A stretch of 64,000 nucleotides of DNA from Sporopachydermia quercuum. Lineage: Eukaryota; Ascomycota; Sporopachydermiomycetes; Sporopachydermiales; Sporopachydermiaceae. How positions within the stretch are numbered: position 1 is the first letter of the stretch; the number at the start of each line of letters is the position of its first letter. The translations under genes and the position numbers were made by a program. Location of the stretch: NCBI GenBank assembly GCA_001599295.1, contig BCGN01000012.1:62001-126000 (forward strand), read 5' to 3'. Shown here piece after piece: positions 19,478-29,643 of the stretch. The notes beneath the pieces are model-generated. The model made no database searches. It was not told where the DNA came from and saw only the letters and a program-made list of their open reading frames with translations.

Positions 19478-20872
19478 AGCAAAAAATAAGAAACCAAGCT
19501 GATGGTAGTTGGTAAATTTAAAATTACGCTCATCAACCACCGCCAAATAATGAGACATGCATAGTATCATAAATAAACGGCATAGATACTATTCAAAATG
19601 AAAGAAAAGACCAACTTTTTTGTTATTGATTTCATGAATGATTCGACAAAGGATCAGCTCATTTCAATGTTTAATTAATTATTTCAATGCATGCATAAAA
19701 CATCTAACATCCATATATAGGTAGATGGATAATAAATGAGGTGAAAGAGATAGACCCTTGAGCAACATAGGAAGATATTCTCAAGGGTCTTGTCATGACT
19801 TTTGTAAGTGAATTGTCATGACACATGGGGCTCACGTGCTTAGTGTGGTTGCGCTAGTGCAGCATGTACAAGGGAGTTAGGAGTAGCTAACTGCTGAATT
19901 GAAGGATGGTACTGGATCCCAATTGAAAAATGTTTAGTGATAATGAGGGAAAGTAACAAAGTACAGAATCGAATGATTATGCTACAAAGGTATCAATCAC
20001 CTGGGATAGTTATAAGAGTGTATGTATGGGACACAGTTAAGCATGACGGGTAATGCAAGTTATATGTCAAACCCAGCACTGACTTCACTACTGTTTGATT
20101 ATGTAGATGCAAATAATGAATTCAGTTACATATAATAGACTACATTCAGTACCCTATACGAGAAACTTGCTATTTAACCACTTTATCATTCACAAGGGAT
20201 GTCTTCTCCTTGGTGGAGGGAGCCTAAAGATAGAACGTCTTGGCCTTTGGGAATTTTTCGTGTGTCAATGCACAAGGATGCAGAGTTACTGCTTTTCTTT
20301 TTTCATTCTAAGGAATATTCTGCCTACGAAACCAAGGTTAGGTTTCTTACGTAAGCTCTTAGTGTAAAAAAAAAGATCAACTAGATCTCAACTACATGTG
20401 CATTTATTATTGCTATAGACATATTTAGTATACTGGACAAGTAAAAAAACGGTCTAGTTTCTACCAATAAAAGCATCTCAGCAGCTCTACTTCATTTCAA
20501 CTTCATTTTCCTTCTCGTGCAAACCTCAGATCGCTGAACTTGAAATTGGTATTAAAGTTTGCTTGCTTGGATCAATTATCATGCGCCTTCTCTGCAATGC
20601 ATCTGCACTCTCCTGTAAGTTTCTGTAAGATATCTTGAGCGTCAATTGCTAACTTGGGCTCTTTTCCCCGTTTATCCTATGCCATAGCAACTATCACCAC
20701 TTCCCGCATTCCTCACTACAGGATAAAGAGCTCATCGGGGCTATTCAATTAATAACGAGTTATTTATGAAATGAGATTCTTTTTACTCCTGCAATAGATA
20801 ATCAACTACATATTAACAGAAACACGGAAAGTACTCTATTATATTGAATTATAACAAGCGTTTATTCTCATC
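19478..20872. other. Spacer IBD2-like gene to MAF1
   Basis: This 1.4-kb spacer contains an 11-bp stem-loop followed by two GTCATGAC palindromes (19752-19822, listed separately) and a CACGTG near 19833. An 86-codon frame at 20107-20367 looks random. The final 350 bp are the probable MAF1 promoter. Confidence 0.4.
19752..19822. repeat. Stem-loop plus paired GTCATGAC palindromes
   Basis: AGACCCTTGAG (19752-19762) and CTCAAGGGTCT (19780-19790) are perfect inverted arms around a 17-nt loop. Immediately after comes TTGTCATGAC, and the same ten bases return 23 nt later. GTCATGAC (19792-19799 and 19815-19822) is itself a perfect 8-bp palindrome. The arrangement lies about 275 bp after the upstream stop codon and 1.05 kb before MAF1. 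It could be a structured RNA, a terminator or a dimeric protein-binding site. Confidence 0.6.
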
Positions 20873-22494
20873 ATGAAGGTAAGTACAATAGTGTTTTGTA
20901 ACAGTGACGATAAGCATATCAATGGTACATATCATTTCAAGGTCTACCGTGAAATCGGTCCATTTTTTCACCATAATAATTAACCATCAAATATTTCTCA
21001 TTCTAGTTTCTAGACGAGATAGGTTTGGAGAGAATAACTCAACTACTGAAAGTTGATGCTAATGATTGTCACATTAATGGAGGTATAGACGTTTACTCAA
21101 CAAAGGCGGCTGGGTCCGATAAAAAGCTGTACAGAACAATCGACAAACATTTTGATTCTCTATTATTACAAGAAGAGTCAATAAACGCTTTCACGGGAGG
21201 TCCACTTGTAGCAACACAGAAGAATGACAATGGTGATACCAGTTCGAGAAATAGCAATACCAATGACAGTACGAAACCTCAGCTGAACAACGAGTTTGCT
21301 GAAGCTATGTCAATAAGTCCAACACACAATTTTCTCTCCTCTCCACTTACCTCAGGATCGGCTGCAGTTTCAGCAAGAACAAAATCTGTCCCCGTGAAAG
21401 GACCAAGAAGAAGTTCTCATTCAGAGTATCATTCTTCGTCTTTGAAGAATACTCCTTTCCTAAAAACGATATCTCAATCGTTAGGCACTTATCAATCATC
21501 AACCATGAATAAAGCCAAATCATTGGAAAACCAGTCTAATATGTTAAAAATGAAGCCATCAATACTAGGAAGTAACTCAGTAAGCGAATCGTCTACCGAC
21601 CAAGAACAGCAACAACAGCGTCGAAATAGCAAAACCCAATATTCGCCTAGTTCTCCTTTTGGTCCTTTAAATTCAACAAAAAGCAGGAAAACATTTGCCT
21701 ATCTTATAGCTATACTAAACGCTACACATCCGGATCATGATTTTAGTTCGTTAACCCCTTCGGATTTCAAAAGATTGCCTTCTCCCTCAGTGATGATAAA
21801 TGAGTTTAGTAACACGCTATTAGGTTTAGGCACCGTGAGACTAAGAAGCGGTGGAGGATCTGATTCAATGTTTCAATTTGATAAATACAAGCTTGACTGG
21901 ATATGGGAAACCATTGATCAGCATATTGATTTGAAGAGTGAAGAAGCAGTAGTTTATTTATATGAACCATCACCAGATTTTATTGATGACGTGCCTGGCT
22001 TAATATGGTCTCAGACTTGGTTTATTGTCAATAAGAAGAAAAAAAGAGTGGGGTATTTATATCTAGAAGGACATAGGTATAAAGATGGTAGAAGAGGTAG
22101 TAGAAGTCGGAATAGCCATTCTGGTATATTTGGTAACAATAATAACAAGTTGTTCGATTCAGGAATAGCTAATAGCTCTGTTGATAATGGTCTTAACCGT
22201 TATAACTATGCAACGGGTGATGATGCTAGCAATTATGATACTGGTAATAGTGTTGGTGAAATCAATACGTATATGAATCATAGACCGTCAATCAGCTATG
22301 TGCCAAGCTTCTCTACAAGATCGAATGAGAACGTGATATATGATGATGACAATAACGGTGAGGGGGAATATGATTTGACCATGAGTACTGATGATGAATT
22401 AGATGATGATGATTTGACTACTGCTATAGATATTGATGATGACGATGATGCCTTTAATGATGATGATGTCGTTGGTGATATGGAAATGATGTGA
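20873..22494 (+). CDS. MAF1: Repressor of RNA polymerase III (Maf1), one intron
   Basis: Exons are 20873-20878 (ATGAAG) and 21007-22494, for 497 aa. The intron (128 nt) has a GTAAGT donor, an AATTAAC branch-like sequence at 20978-20984 and its AG at 21005-21006. The joined start MK-FLDEIGLERITQLLKVDANDC matches S. cerevisiae Maf1 (MKFIDELDIERVNQ...), whose gene has an intron at the same place. Maf1 represses Pol III under stress and is controlled by TORC1/PKA phosphorylation. Motifs are IDVYSTKAAGSDKKLYRTID (A box), SRKTFAYLIAILNATHPDHDFSSL (B box) and RVGYLYLEGHR (C box). A long Ser/Asn/Gln-rich linker separates A and B, and includes RRSS, a possible PKA site. The acidic tail is as usual in yeasts. 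A CTG codon at the Leu of KKLYRTID supports CTG=Leu. Confidence 0.96.
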
Positions 22495-22792
22495 TTGAGG
22501 TTGCCAACAAAGTAGTTAGTTCGTCTAGAAGAATGTATAGTATTTGTTCGCTGTAAATTATGAATCTCTTTTCAACGAATTGTTCTGTTCTAATATAAAC
22601 AAGCACGTATGTTCCTTTCTCCTGGTTATNAATTTCATAGATATTGGTATTCAGCATTGGCCTATGTTGAATCGACTAAATATCATATAACTCCATCAAC
22701 ATTAGTTTCTCATTTGGAATTCGTTACAATTGCACACCATTTGTCTATTATCAGTCTAATGTATTCAAGTATTAATTGAATCTCTTATAACC

Positions 22793-24385
22793 TTATTCAA
22801 CTGCATGCAAACCATCGGTGTTTATAATATATTCGACTGTTCGACCTTCCTTGGCAAAAGGGCAAAATAAAACCTTCAATTCACGTTTGGATCTCATTCG
22901 AAACATTTCATCAACTTGGGCTTCAAAGTCTTCACGAGTATGACCAGTTTCATAGTAATCAGGATCGTTTGGATCCATAACTAACTTAGCTTTCTTTCTA
23001 CTATTTACTCTAGTTAACAAAATTCTTGTTGATATCAAATTACTCCAAATGAGTCCTAAAGTTGGTATTTTTAATGAAAAGTTTAGTTCATTCCTAGTAT
23101 CAAGTACTTTTCTTTTCCTTGTTTCATGATTGCTAATAAATTCAATTGTCGAGAAATCATTCGTGGTATCATCAGAGGTTAGACCGCTTGTTCTGTTTGC
23201 AGATAAAGCTGTATCTGTCTTCCCTCCTTCAGTAGATTGTTGATCGAAAATACTCCAATCAATAGGAGCAGCTTTGAAATCCTTCCGATATTTTGATTGT
23301 ATAGCAAGTATTTGTTTCTCCTTCCAACCGGAGAACCATCCAAGCTGTACATTGAATCTCATTGCATTATCCCATTGCAATCTCTGTGTTTGACTATTAG
23401 TACTTTGTTGAGACAAGGGTGCTACTCCACATCTATTAGCAAGGTCAGATTCAATTTCATCAGCTTTATTTCCAGACGTTCCTTTTGGGCCTTTCCCATT
23501 ATTCAGATCAGTGTTTATTGTTTGCACTGGAGGATGGAAATATAGAGGTAAATCGCTCACTTGGTTGCTGACCACTATAGCTAAACCAAACTCTTGTGCT
23601 AGCTTATAAAGATGCGAAGCCACTCGTATTAATTCCAATGATCTATTATTCCTTTTCTCCCAATTGTTCATTTCAAATTCTGCACGATAGTGTGAAGAGA
23701 TACTATCAATTATAATCACACCCGCATTATACTTTTTGATAGCGAAAGGTAGTTGATACTGTATCACATGATCTTGAGACTCATGGTCGCTACATTTGAT
23801 ACAGAAAACACGTTCAAGAGACACTTTAGGATCGACTGTTTGATACTTTTGAGCTAATTCAATAATTCGACGTGTTTCTAAACCTGCCTCAGTTGATATA
23901 TAGATGGCATTCTTGCCCAGTCCGCCAAATTCAGGATCCAGTTGAACAGTGACAGTTAATTGCATGAGAAAATGTGATTTCCCCGTAGCACTTTCACCTG
24001 TTATTTCGGTGATATCGCCAACTCTTATACCACCACCAATTATATCATCAATTTTGGAATCGCCTGTTGTGAAAAGATTCATTGTAACGTCATGATCGTC
24101 TTGTGACTCATTGGGTTCTTTCTCACTATTACTGATCCTCTTCACAATATCAGCTCCTGACGCTGATCTGCTATTAATTGATTGCTGAAATTCATGAGTA
24201 ACCATATGAAGAAATTCACGGACTTCATTGATACTTCTTTTGCATCTCTGCGATATCTGCAAAGGTGTAAGAAGTAGGAGATCTACAGTTGTTATGTTCG
24301 CTTTAGCTAATGCAGCGATCAAATTACTGTATTCTTCATTGTAAGGAATTGAGGACACCTCGGACAAACTCTTATGTAAATCCAT
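22793..24385 (-). CDS. RAD57: Rad51 paralogue RAD57
   Basis: The protein is 530 aa. It is a RecA-type ATPase that with Rad55 stabilises Rad51 filaments in homologous recombination. An N-terminal helical region precedes TTGDSKIDDIIGGGIRVGDITEITG. Walker A is GESATGKS (130-137) and Walker B is VIIID (223-227) within GVIIIDSISSHYRAE. QVSDLPL follows the ATPase core. Rad57-specific parts are LGWFSGWKEKQILA and, near the C-terminus, KIPTLGLIWSNLISTRILLTR, ending with the YIINTDGLHAVE strand. A low-complexity linker lies between them. S. cerevisiae Rad57 is 460 aa; the extra length is in linkers. It is divergent from RPS13 with a 493-bp shared promoter. Confidence 0.93.
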   Translation of the reverse strand: MDLHKSLSEVSSIPYNEEYSNLIAALAKANITTVDLLLLTPLQISQRCKRSINEVREFLHMVTHEFQQSINSRSASGADIVKRISNSEKEPNESQDDHDVTMNLFTTGDSKIDDIIGGGIRVGDITEITGESATGKSHFLMQLTVTVQLDPEFGGLGKNAIYISTEAGLETRRIIELAQKYQTVDPKVSLERVFCIKCSDHESQDHVIQYQLPFAIKKYNAGVIIIDSISSHYRAEFEMNNWEKRNNRSLELIRVASHLYKLAQEFGLAIVVSNQVSDLPLYFHPPVQTINTDLNNGKGPKGTSGNKADEIESDLANRCGVAPLSQQSTNSQTQRLQWDNAMRFNVQLGWFSGWKEKQILAIQSKYRKDFKAAPIDWSIFDQQSTEGGKTDTALSANRTSGLTSDDTTNDFSTIEFISNHETRKRKVLDTRNELNFSLKIPTLGLIWSNLISTRILLTRVNSRKKAKLVMDPNDPDYYETGHTREDFEAQVDEMFRMRSKRELKVLFCPFAKEGRTVEYIINTDGLHAVE

Positions 24386-24878
24386 TGCCTGTCATATGCG
24401 TTCTATATCATTTTGATTAATTCTCTCGATGCACATTTATACTGAGTAGTTGGTATTCATTGACTATCACTTGGTGAATAGTACCTATTGTTCAGTAGTT
24501 ATAAAGAATTAGATAAATAGTACACTTGATCGCAATACATAATGTTTAAAATATGTCACGTGACATATCACATGGACTTACATGTATTCAAATAGTTAAT
24601 ATTACGTAAACATATGACGGCGGGGCATTAGCAAGATTCTATGATATTCCCCCGTCTGAATTGTACCCAAACAATCCTTTAGAAATTCTAGTTGGAACGA
24701 ACATTTGAACTAATTGTTTCTCATTTACATTTCCCATATTTTTCATTACTTCTATGAACGGCTTGGTTGAAATTTTATCAATAACAACAACTACAAAAGC
24801 AACAGTATAAGGGTCTTAACAAAGCTATTTGCGACTTACAATTCCCAACTAATCAACTAATCGTCAAAATAATTCAAA
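24386..24878. promoter_or_regulatory. Divergent RAD57-RPS13 promoter with CACGTG palindrome
   Basis: This 493-bp region has ATATGTCACGTGACATAT at 24551-24568, a perfect 18-bp palindrome centred on CACGTG, the core bound by Cbf1-type bHLH factors. Cbf1 sites are known in ribosomal-protein promoters of several yeasts. Further in, GACGGCGGGG (24616-24625) and CCCCCGTC (24649-24656) form an imperfect GC-rich inverted repeat in an otherwise AT-rich region. The last ~150 bp are A-rich and probably the RPS13 leader. Confidence 0.6.
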
Positions 24879-25562
24879 ATGGGTCGTATGCATAGTTCTG
24901 GGAAAGGTATGTCTGCTTCAGCGCTACCTTATTCTCGACAAAGTCCTTCTTGGTTCAAGTTGGAGTCTAAGGTAGTTGAGGAGCAGATTGTGAAATATGC
25001 CAGAAAAGGGATGACTCCATCGCAGATTGGTGTTATTTTGAGAGATTCACATGGCGTCAGTCAAATAAAAGTTGGTACCGGTAAGTTGACTGAATAATGA
25101 TAGGATGATCTATATGATGTAAATGATTTAATCACAGTAAACTAACTTAGAGAAACAGGCAACAAAGTTTTGAGGATTTTGAAATCCAAAGGTTTGTACC
25201 TATTTTGTAATGTTATATAGTTTTTGCACATGATCGCTATAAGTCATTGAAATTATTTTCTTTGACTAGTTCATCGTTGTGATTAAACGTGTACCTCTGA
25301 TTGGTTAAAAACATTGACTGACAGAGCGGCTTTTTATTCAGGCTTAGCACCAGAGCTTCCTGAAGACTTGTACTTCTTGATCAAGAAGGCTGTTGCAGTC
25401 CGTAATCATTTAGAGCGCAACAGGAAAGACAAGGATTCCAAGTTTAGATTGATTCTCATTGAAAGCAGAATTCATAGATTATCCAGATACTATAGGACAG
25501 TTGGTGTTTTACCCCCTACCTTTAAGTATGAATCATCTACTGCTTCTACTCTAGTTAATTAA
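24879..25562 (+). CDS. RPS13: 40S ribosomal protein S13 (uS15), two introns
   Basis: Exons are 24879-25080, 25159-25191 (33 nt) and 25342-25562, for 151 aa, exactly the family length. Intron 1 (78 nt) has a GTAAGT donor and AACTAAC at 25140-25146. Intron 2 (150 nt) has a GTTTGT donor and a GACTGAC branch-like sequence. Both introns split a Gly codon after its first base. The joined product reads [41 protein letters not shown], then [12 protein letters not shown], and ends [33 protein letters not shown]. This is uS15, a protein of the small-subunit platform. S. cerevisiae RPS13 has only one intron. Confidence 0.97.
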
Positions 25563-26813
25563 TTAATTTTGCATAATNNTATTACTATTTATCTCATCAC
25601 TGTGAGCTTCTGATTGAGTGTAGACCTACACAATGACTCCTCCTCCGTTCAATGACTGCAAAATACAACAAATTAGCACTGTCTGTGCAAGTATCACATT
25701 TATAACAGAAATGTTAATTAGCAGTTAAATGTTATTTTCAGTACGCCGCAACTGTTTTACATTTTCTCTTTCTTCGCCAATATGGCAAGAAGATATGAGC
25801 AGCCAAGCTCTTACTACAAAGAAAAAAGAGTCTGATAAGCAGGGACTGTGCTTATCGGAAAATGGATTGATCTTTCACTTGCCTCTTACGGTAAGCGGAA
25901 TAACTCGTCTAAGTCTTATATCCCTTCAGACCCTTAGAACAGGAAATCTCGTACGTGAATATACATGTTGCAAAACATGAAGCCAGAGGATAAAAGCATT
26001 TGAAAGTGCTGTGATTTTAAGCATACAGTAGATAAAGAACTAAATATTCTACCATGGCACTAGAAATAAGTATAAGATTCTCTTCTCACCATGCCCTATA
26101 TGTCAATAGAACTGTGATCCATACAACCAACGCCTTTTTGATGTCTAATCATTTGTCGACCTAATTACTGTATTTGGCAAAGAATGATAAACTTAAATTG
26201 CAACCTCTAGTGCATGAAGGGTCTACTGCGCAATTGATGAATAGCTCAACATATTTTGTGTCTTAGTACTCTTCTTCAAAGTTAATCTTCATTAGATTTT
26301 TACCTTTGGTATTCAAATTTCTCTCTAGTATAGAGGTTCAAAGCCATGTCAGTTGACAAGTTGTTCTATGATTTCAATTGCATGAAGGATAATTACTTTC
26401 TTGCTCGGCCAACCCAAGTTGATCAATCAAATCGTTCGCACCTTCTTTGGCGAATTGCCTAGTGTTTGTGATTGCAATCATTTGAAGGAGTTTTACTAAT
26501 CGACAATATATTATATTCCTTGCAATCACAAGAACTTATAGAATCCTTTTTACAGCCAAACTCAATAAGATTATTTTTGATTATCACAACGAGCATTTTT
26601 TCTCATTAGTATGTCACTGGAAGCAAACAAATCAGCCCAAGCAAACTGAAGCTAACTCAACAACTAATAATTCAACCATGCAGATGTGTGATATTTGAAG
26701 GTTACTCCCTTTTAGGATAGATATTCTTCTGCTGGCAGTTAAAGCTTCTTAATTTATTTTTGGCGTCAGACAATAATAATACTAACAGGACAATTAGATC
26801 ATACTATTAGAAT
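25563..26813. other. Spacer RPS13 to APC permease
   Basis: This 1.25-kb spacer includes an NN at 25578-25579. An 83-codon ATG frame (25729-25980) matches no family I recognise. It contains a perfect 8-bp stem-loop, GATAAGCA/TGCTTATC at 25834-25856 with a 7-nt loop. The permease promoter occupies the right-hand part. No RNA gene was recognised. Confidence 0.35.
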
Positions 26814-28687
26814 ATGGCTTCCAACCAATCCACACAAATATTATCATCAAAAAAAGATTATGCCAGCATGAAGAAAACGGATGATGAAGAAGTAACAGTC
26901 CTGCTGTCCGGGACTGGTGAAATAGAAAATGAAGAAATAGACAGATTCGGCTATAAACAAGAACTACCGAAAGAACTGACAATGATGTCAATTCTAGGTT
27001 TGAGCTTTGCAATTATGGTACGAATCCTTTTATGATCAACTTATCATCACTGCAATATAGAATATCTTCATTATCCTTTAGTTTCTAACCTCATTTTCAG
27101 GCAGTACCATTTGGAGTTGGAACAACAATGGAAATAGGACTTGTAGATGGTGGATGTGTAACGATTTTCTGGGGCTGGTGTCTTGTTTCCTTTTTATCTA
27201 TTTGTATTGCATTATCATTAGCAGAAATTTGTAAGTTTCTATTTATGCCATTAATTTGTTAACACTGTGTTTGATTTTTCTTACTAACCAAAATTTCTAT
27301 AAAACTCTAGGCTCAGTTTACCCCACCGCTGGCGGTGTTTATTATGTGAGTTATTTACTCTTCTGATGTTCTTCTATCAACAACTGGATAATTTCTCATA
27401 CTAACCATAATGTCATATCATTAGTGGAGTGCAATTCTATCACCTCATGAAAGAGCACCTTTGGCTTCATGGATCACTGGCTGGTTAACACTAGTAGGAA
27501 ACTGGACAGTATCAACTTCAATTGTCTTTGGTGGAACTGAATTGATACTCTCTGTAGGTACAGTTTATTACGTAGACTGGTCACCTACACCAACTCAGAC
27601 CCTTATATTATTCTGGATAATGATATTGATCTGTTTGTTGGTTAATGTATTTGCATCTAGACATCTTGATCTCATTAATACAGTATGTGTGTACTGGACA
27701 GGTGTTGCAGTAATAGCTATTATGGGGGTTCTTATTACAATGACAGATATCAAACATGATCCTCAGTACATATTTGGAGACTATGATCCTTCAGCTTCAG
27801 GATGGCCTTACTATGTTGCATTTATGGTAGGATTACTACAAGCTTCATACACTTTACAAGGGTATGGTATGGTAGCAGCAATGTGTGAAGAAGTCCAAAG
27901 CCCAGAAAGATCTGTCCCAAGAGGTATGGTGTTATCAGTTGTTGCAGCAGGAATAACAGGCATTTTATTCATTATCCCTATTTTGTATGTCATGCCAAAT
28001 GTGAAAGAAATAATAGATTCACCAATGCCTTTGGGATTGATATTTAAGACAGCAACAGGATCTGATATAATAGCAGCATTGTTACTGGTCCTCTTAATAG
28101 GAATATTCATGTTTGCTGGTATTGGAGCTCTCACTGCATCCTCAAGATGTACTTATGCATTTGCTAGAGATGGAGCCATTCCTTTCTCAGATATATGGGA
28201 TAGCATTAACCATAAATACGAGGTCCCTTTAAATGGCCTAATTCTCTCTGCTGTGGTTTCTAGTTCATTGGGATTGATATATCTTGGAAGTTCAGCTGCT
28301 TTCAATGCTTTCACAGGTGTGGCAACTATATGTTTATCTGCTTCTAATGGTATACCGATCTTACTCAATGTACTGTCTAAAAGAAGCCATATGAAAAGTG
28401 CTCCTTATTCTTTGGGAGTATTTGGTTATATTGTTAATATAGTGTCTATTCTTTGGATATTTGTTGCAGTATTTCTATTTTGTATGCCAACTGCTATTCC
28501 TGTAACACTGGATACTATGAATTACGCATCAGTTGTGGCACTTGGATTCTCCATAGTTTCAGGTGTATGGTACATTTTGTGGGGAAAGAATCACTTTAAA
28601 GGACCTATTGGAATTCCAGAGGATGGAGAAGTTATCGAGGGCGTTGAATATGAGGTTGAAAGGATATCCATTCAGAGTTCTAAATGA
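26814..28687 (+). CDS. APC-family amino acid/choline-type permease, four exons
   Basis: Exons are 26814-27017, 27101-27230, 27311-27345 (35 nt) and 27425-28687, for 543 aa. All three introns are 79-83 nt with branch points TTCTAAC (27083-27089), TACTAAC (27282-27288) and TACTAAC (27399-27405). The joins restore a continuous transporter core: LGLSFAIM-AVPFGVGTTMEIGLVDGG, then SLAEI-CSVYPTAGGVYY-WSAILSPHERAPLASWITGW. About 12 membrane segments follow; the SYTLQGYGMVAAMCEEVQSPERSVPRGM segment is typical of the ACT/GABA-choline subfamily (HNM1/UGA4-like). It is a plasma-membrane symporter for an amino acid, choline, GABA or polyamine; the substrate cannot be told. It converges on the DUF202 gene with a 206-bp spacer. 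Confidence 0.88.
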
Positions 28688-28893
28688 ATATAAGTAAATT
28701 GAAAGTGCCTAACGCGGATTTTCTTTCCCAAGCAAAACACTCACAATTTTTTCAGAGAGTTTATATTTCTTTAAGTTATTGATCAGGTATGGTGTGAAAA
28801 TAGATTTGTGATTGGTTATTATAGAGTCACATTAAACATTGAACATTGTAGACACTTCATCCAATGAACTAAATATTGAACATTATAATCCTC

Positions 28894-29643
28894 TTAATAT
28901 TGACGTATGAGAATAAATATGTTATAAACAATAATTGAAAAAGCTACCAGGATAAATGTAGGGAAAACTGTCCACGTATATGATACTTTTATGGTTCTTG
29001 ATGCATAGTTGTTTAATGTTAAAAAATAGTTGAACATACCTGAGAGCACTCCAAATAGTGCCAGGATACTGAACCATGATGCAGATAGATAGATGAATGT
29101 TTTCGATCGCAGCCATTTCATTTTGTTATTATGATCATCAACTCCTTCGTCATTAATACGGAAATTCAATAAAAATGCTGCGGCTACTAGTGATAATGTC
29201 ATTGATAATTTTAGCCACCCGATGAATGTCCTTTCACTTTGTAAGACATCTCGAGGTTCTGATGTATTAACATCCAAAATCAAAGTACCCCATTGGGTCA
29301 AAACTGGATATCGCTCTTTGAATGTTAGATACTGAGGCCGTACAACTCTCGATGATAATGATGATTCTGATCTAAACCAGTTATTATGAAGCGGTGGTCT
29401 GGAATCGGTATTAACATCCTGGGCAGATGTGGAGCCATAATTCTGTGGGCTGCTTAATCTTGGCTCTAGTACATTCTCTGGTGTATCATTTTCGTTGACT
29501 TGCAGGTTTCTCTCGTAGTAGCTATGTGTTTCAGAGTCTTCGCTGATAGATGGCAGCGAAGGAGTACTAAGCCTAGAAGTAATAGATGTCAGGTCTGTTT
29601 CGGAAGCCAGAGCAGCACTCGTGGATTTTAGTGGCGAGACCAT
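28894..29643 (-). CDS. DUF202 membrane protein
   Basis: The protein is 249 aa. The first ~100 residues are Ser/Thr-rich and probably cytosolic. The C-terminal half carries the DUF202 pattern LQSERTFIGWLKLSMTLSLVAAAFLL followed by two further membrane segments (FIYLSASWFSILALFGVLSG and TVFPTFILVAFSIIVYNIFIL). The same domain occurs in Vtc1 of the vacuolar polyphosphate polymerase and in bacterial YidH-like proteins. Vtc1 is only about 129 aa and lacks the long N-terminal extension, so this is more likely one of the other fungal DUF202 proteins. Function unknown. Confidence 0.8.
   Translation of the reverse strand: MVSPLKSTSAALASETDLTSITSRLSTPSLPSISEDSETHSYYERNLQVNENDTPENVLEPRLSSPQNYGSTSAQDVNTDSRPPLHNNWFRSESSLSSRVVRPQYLTFKERYPVLTQWGTLILDVNTSEPRDVLQSERTFIGWLKLSMTLSLVAAAFLLNFRINDEGVDDHNNKMKWLRSKTFIYLSASWFSILALFGVLSGMFNYFLTLNNYASRTIKVSYTWTVFPTFILVAFSIIVYNIFILIRQY

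Noticed and set aside
25192-25341. Possible C/D-box snoRNA in RPS13 intron 2
   Set aside because: Human RPS13 introns host U14, so I looked, but there is no proper pair of RTGATGA and CTGA boxes with flanking stem.
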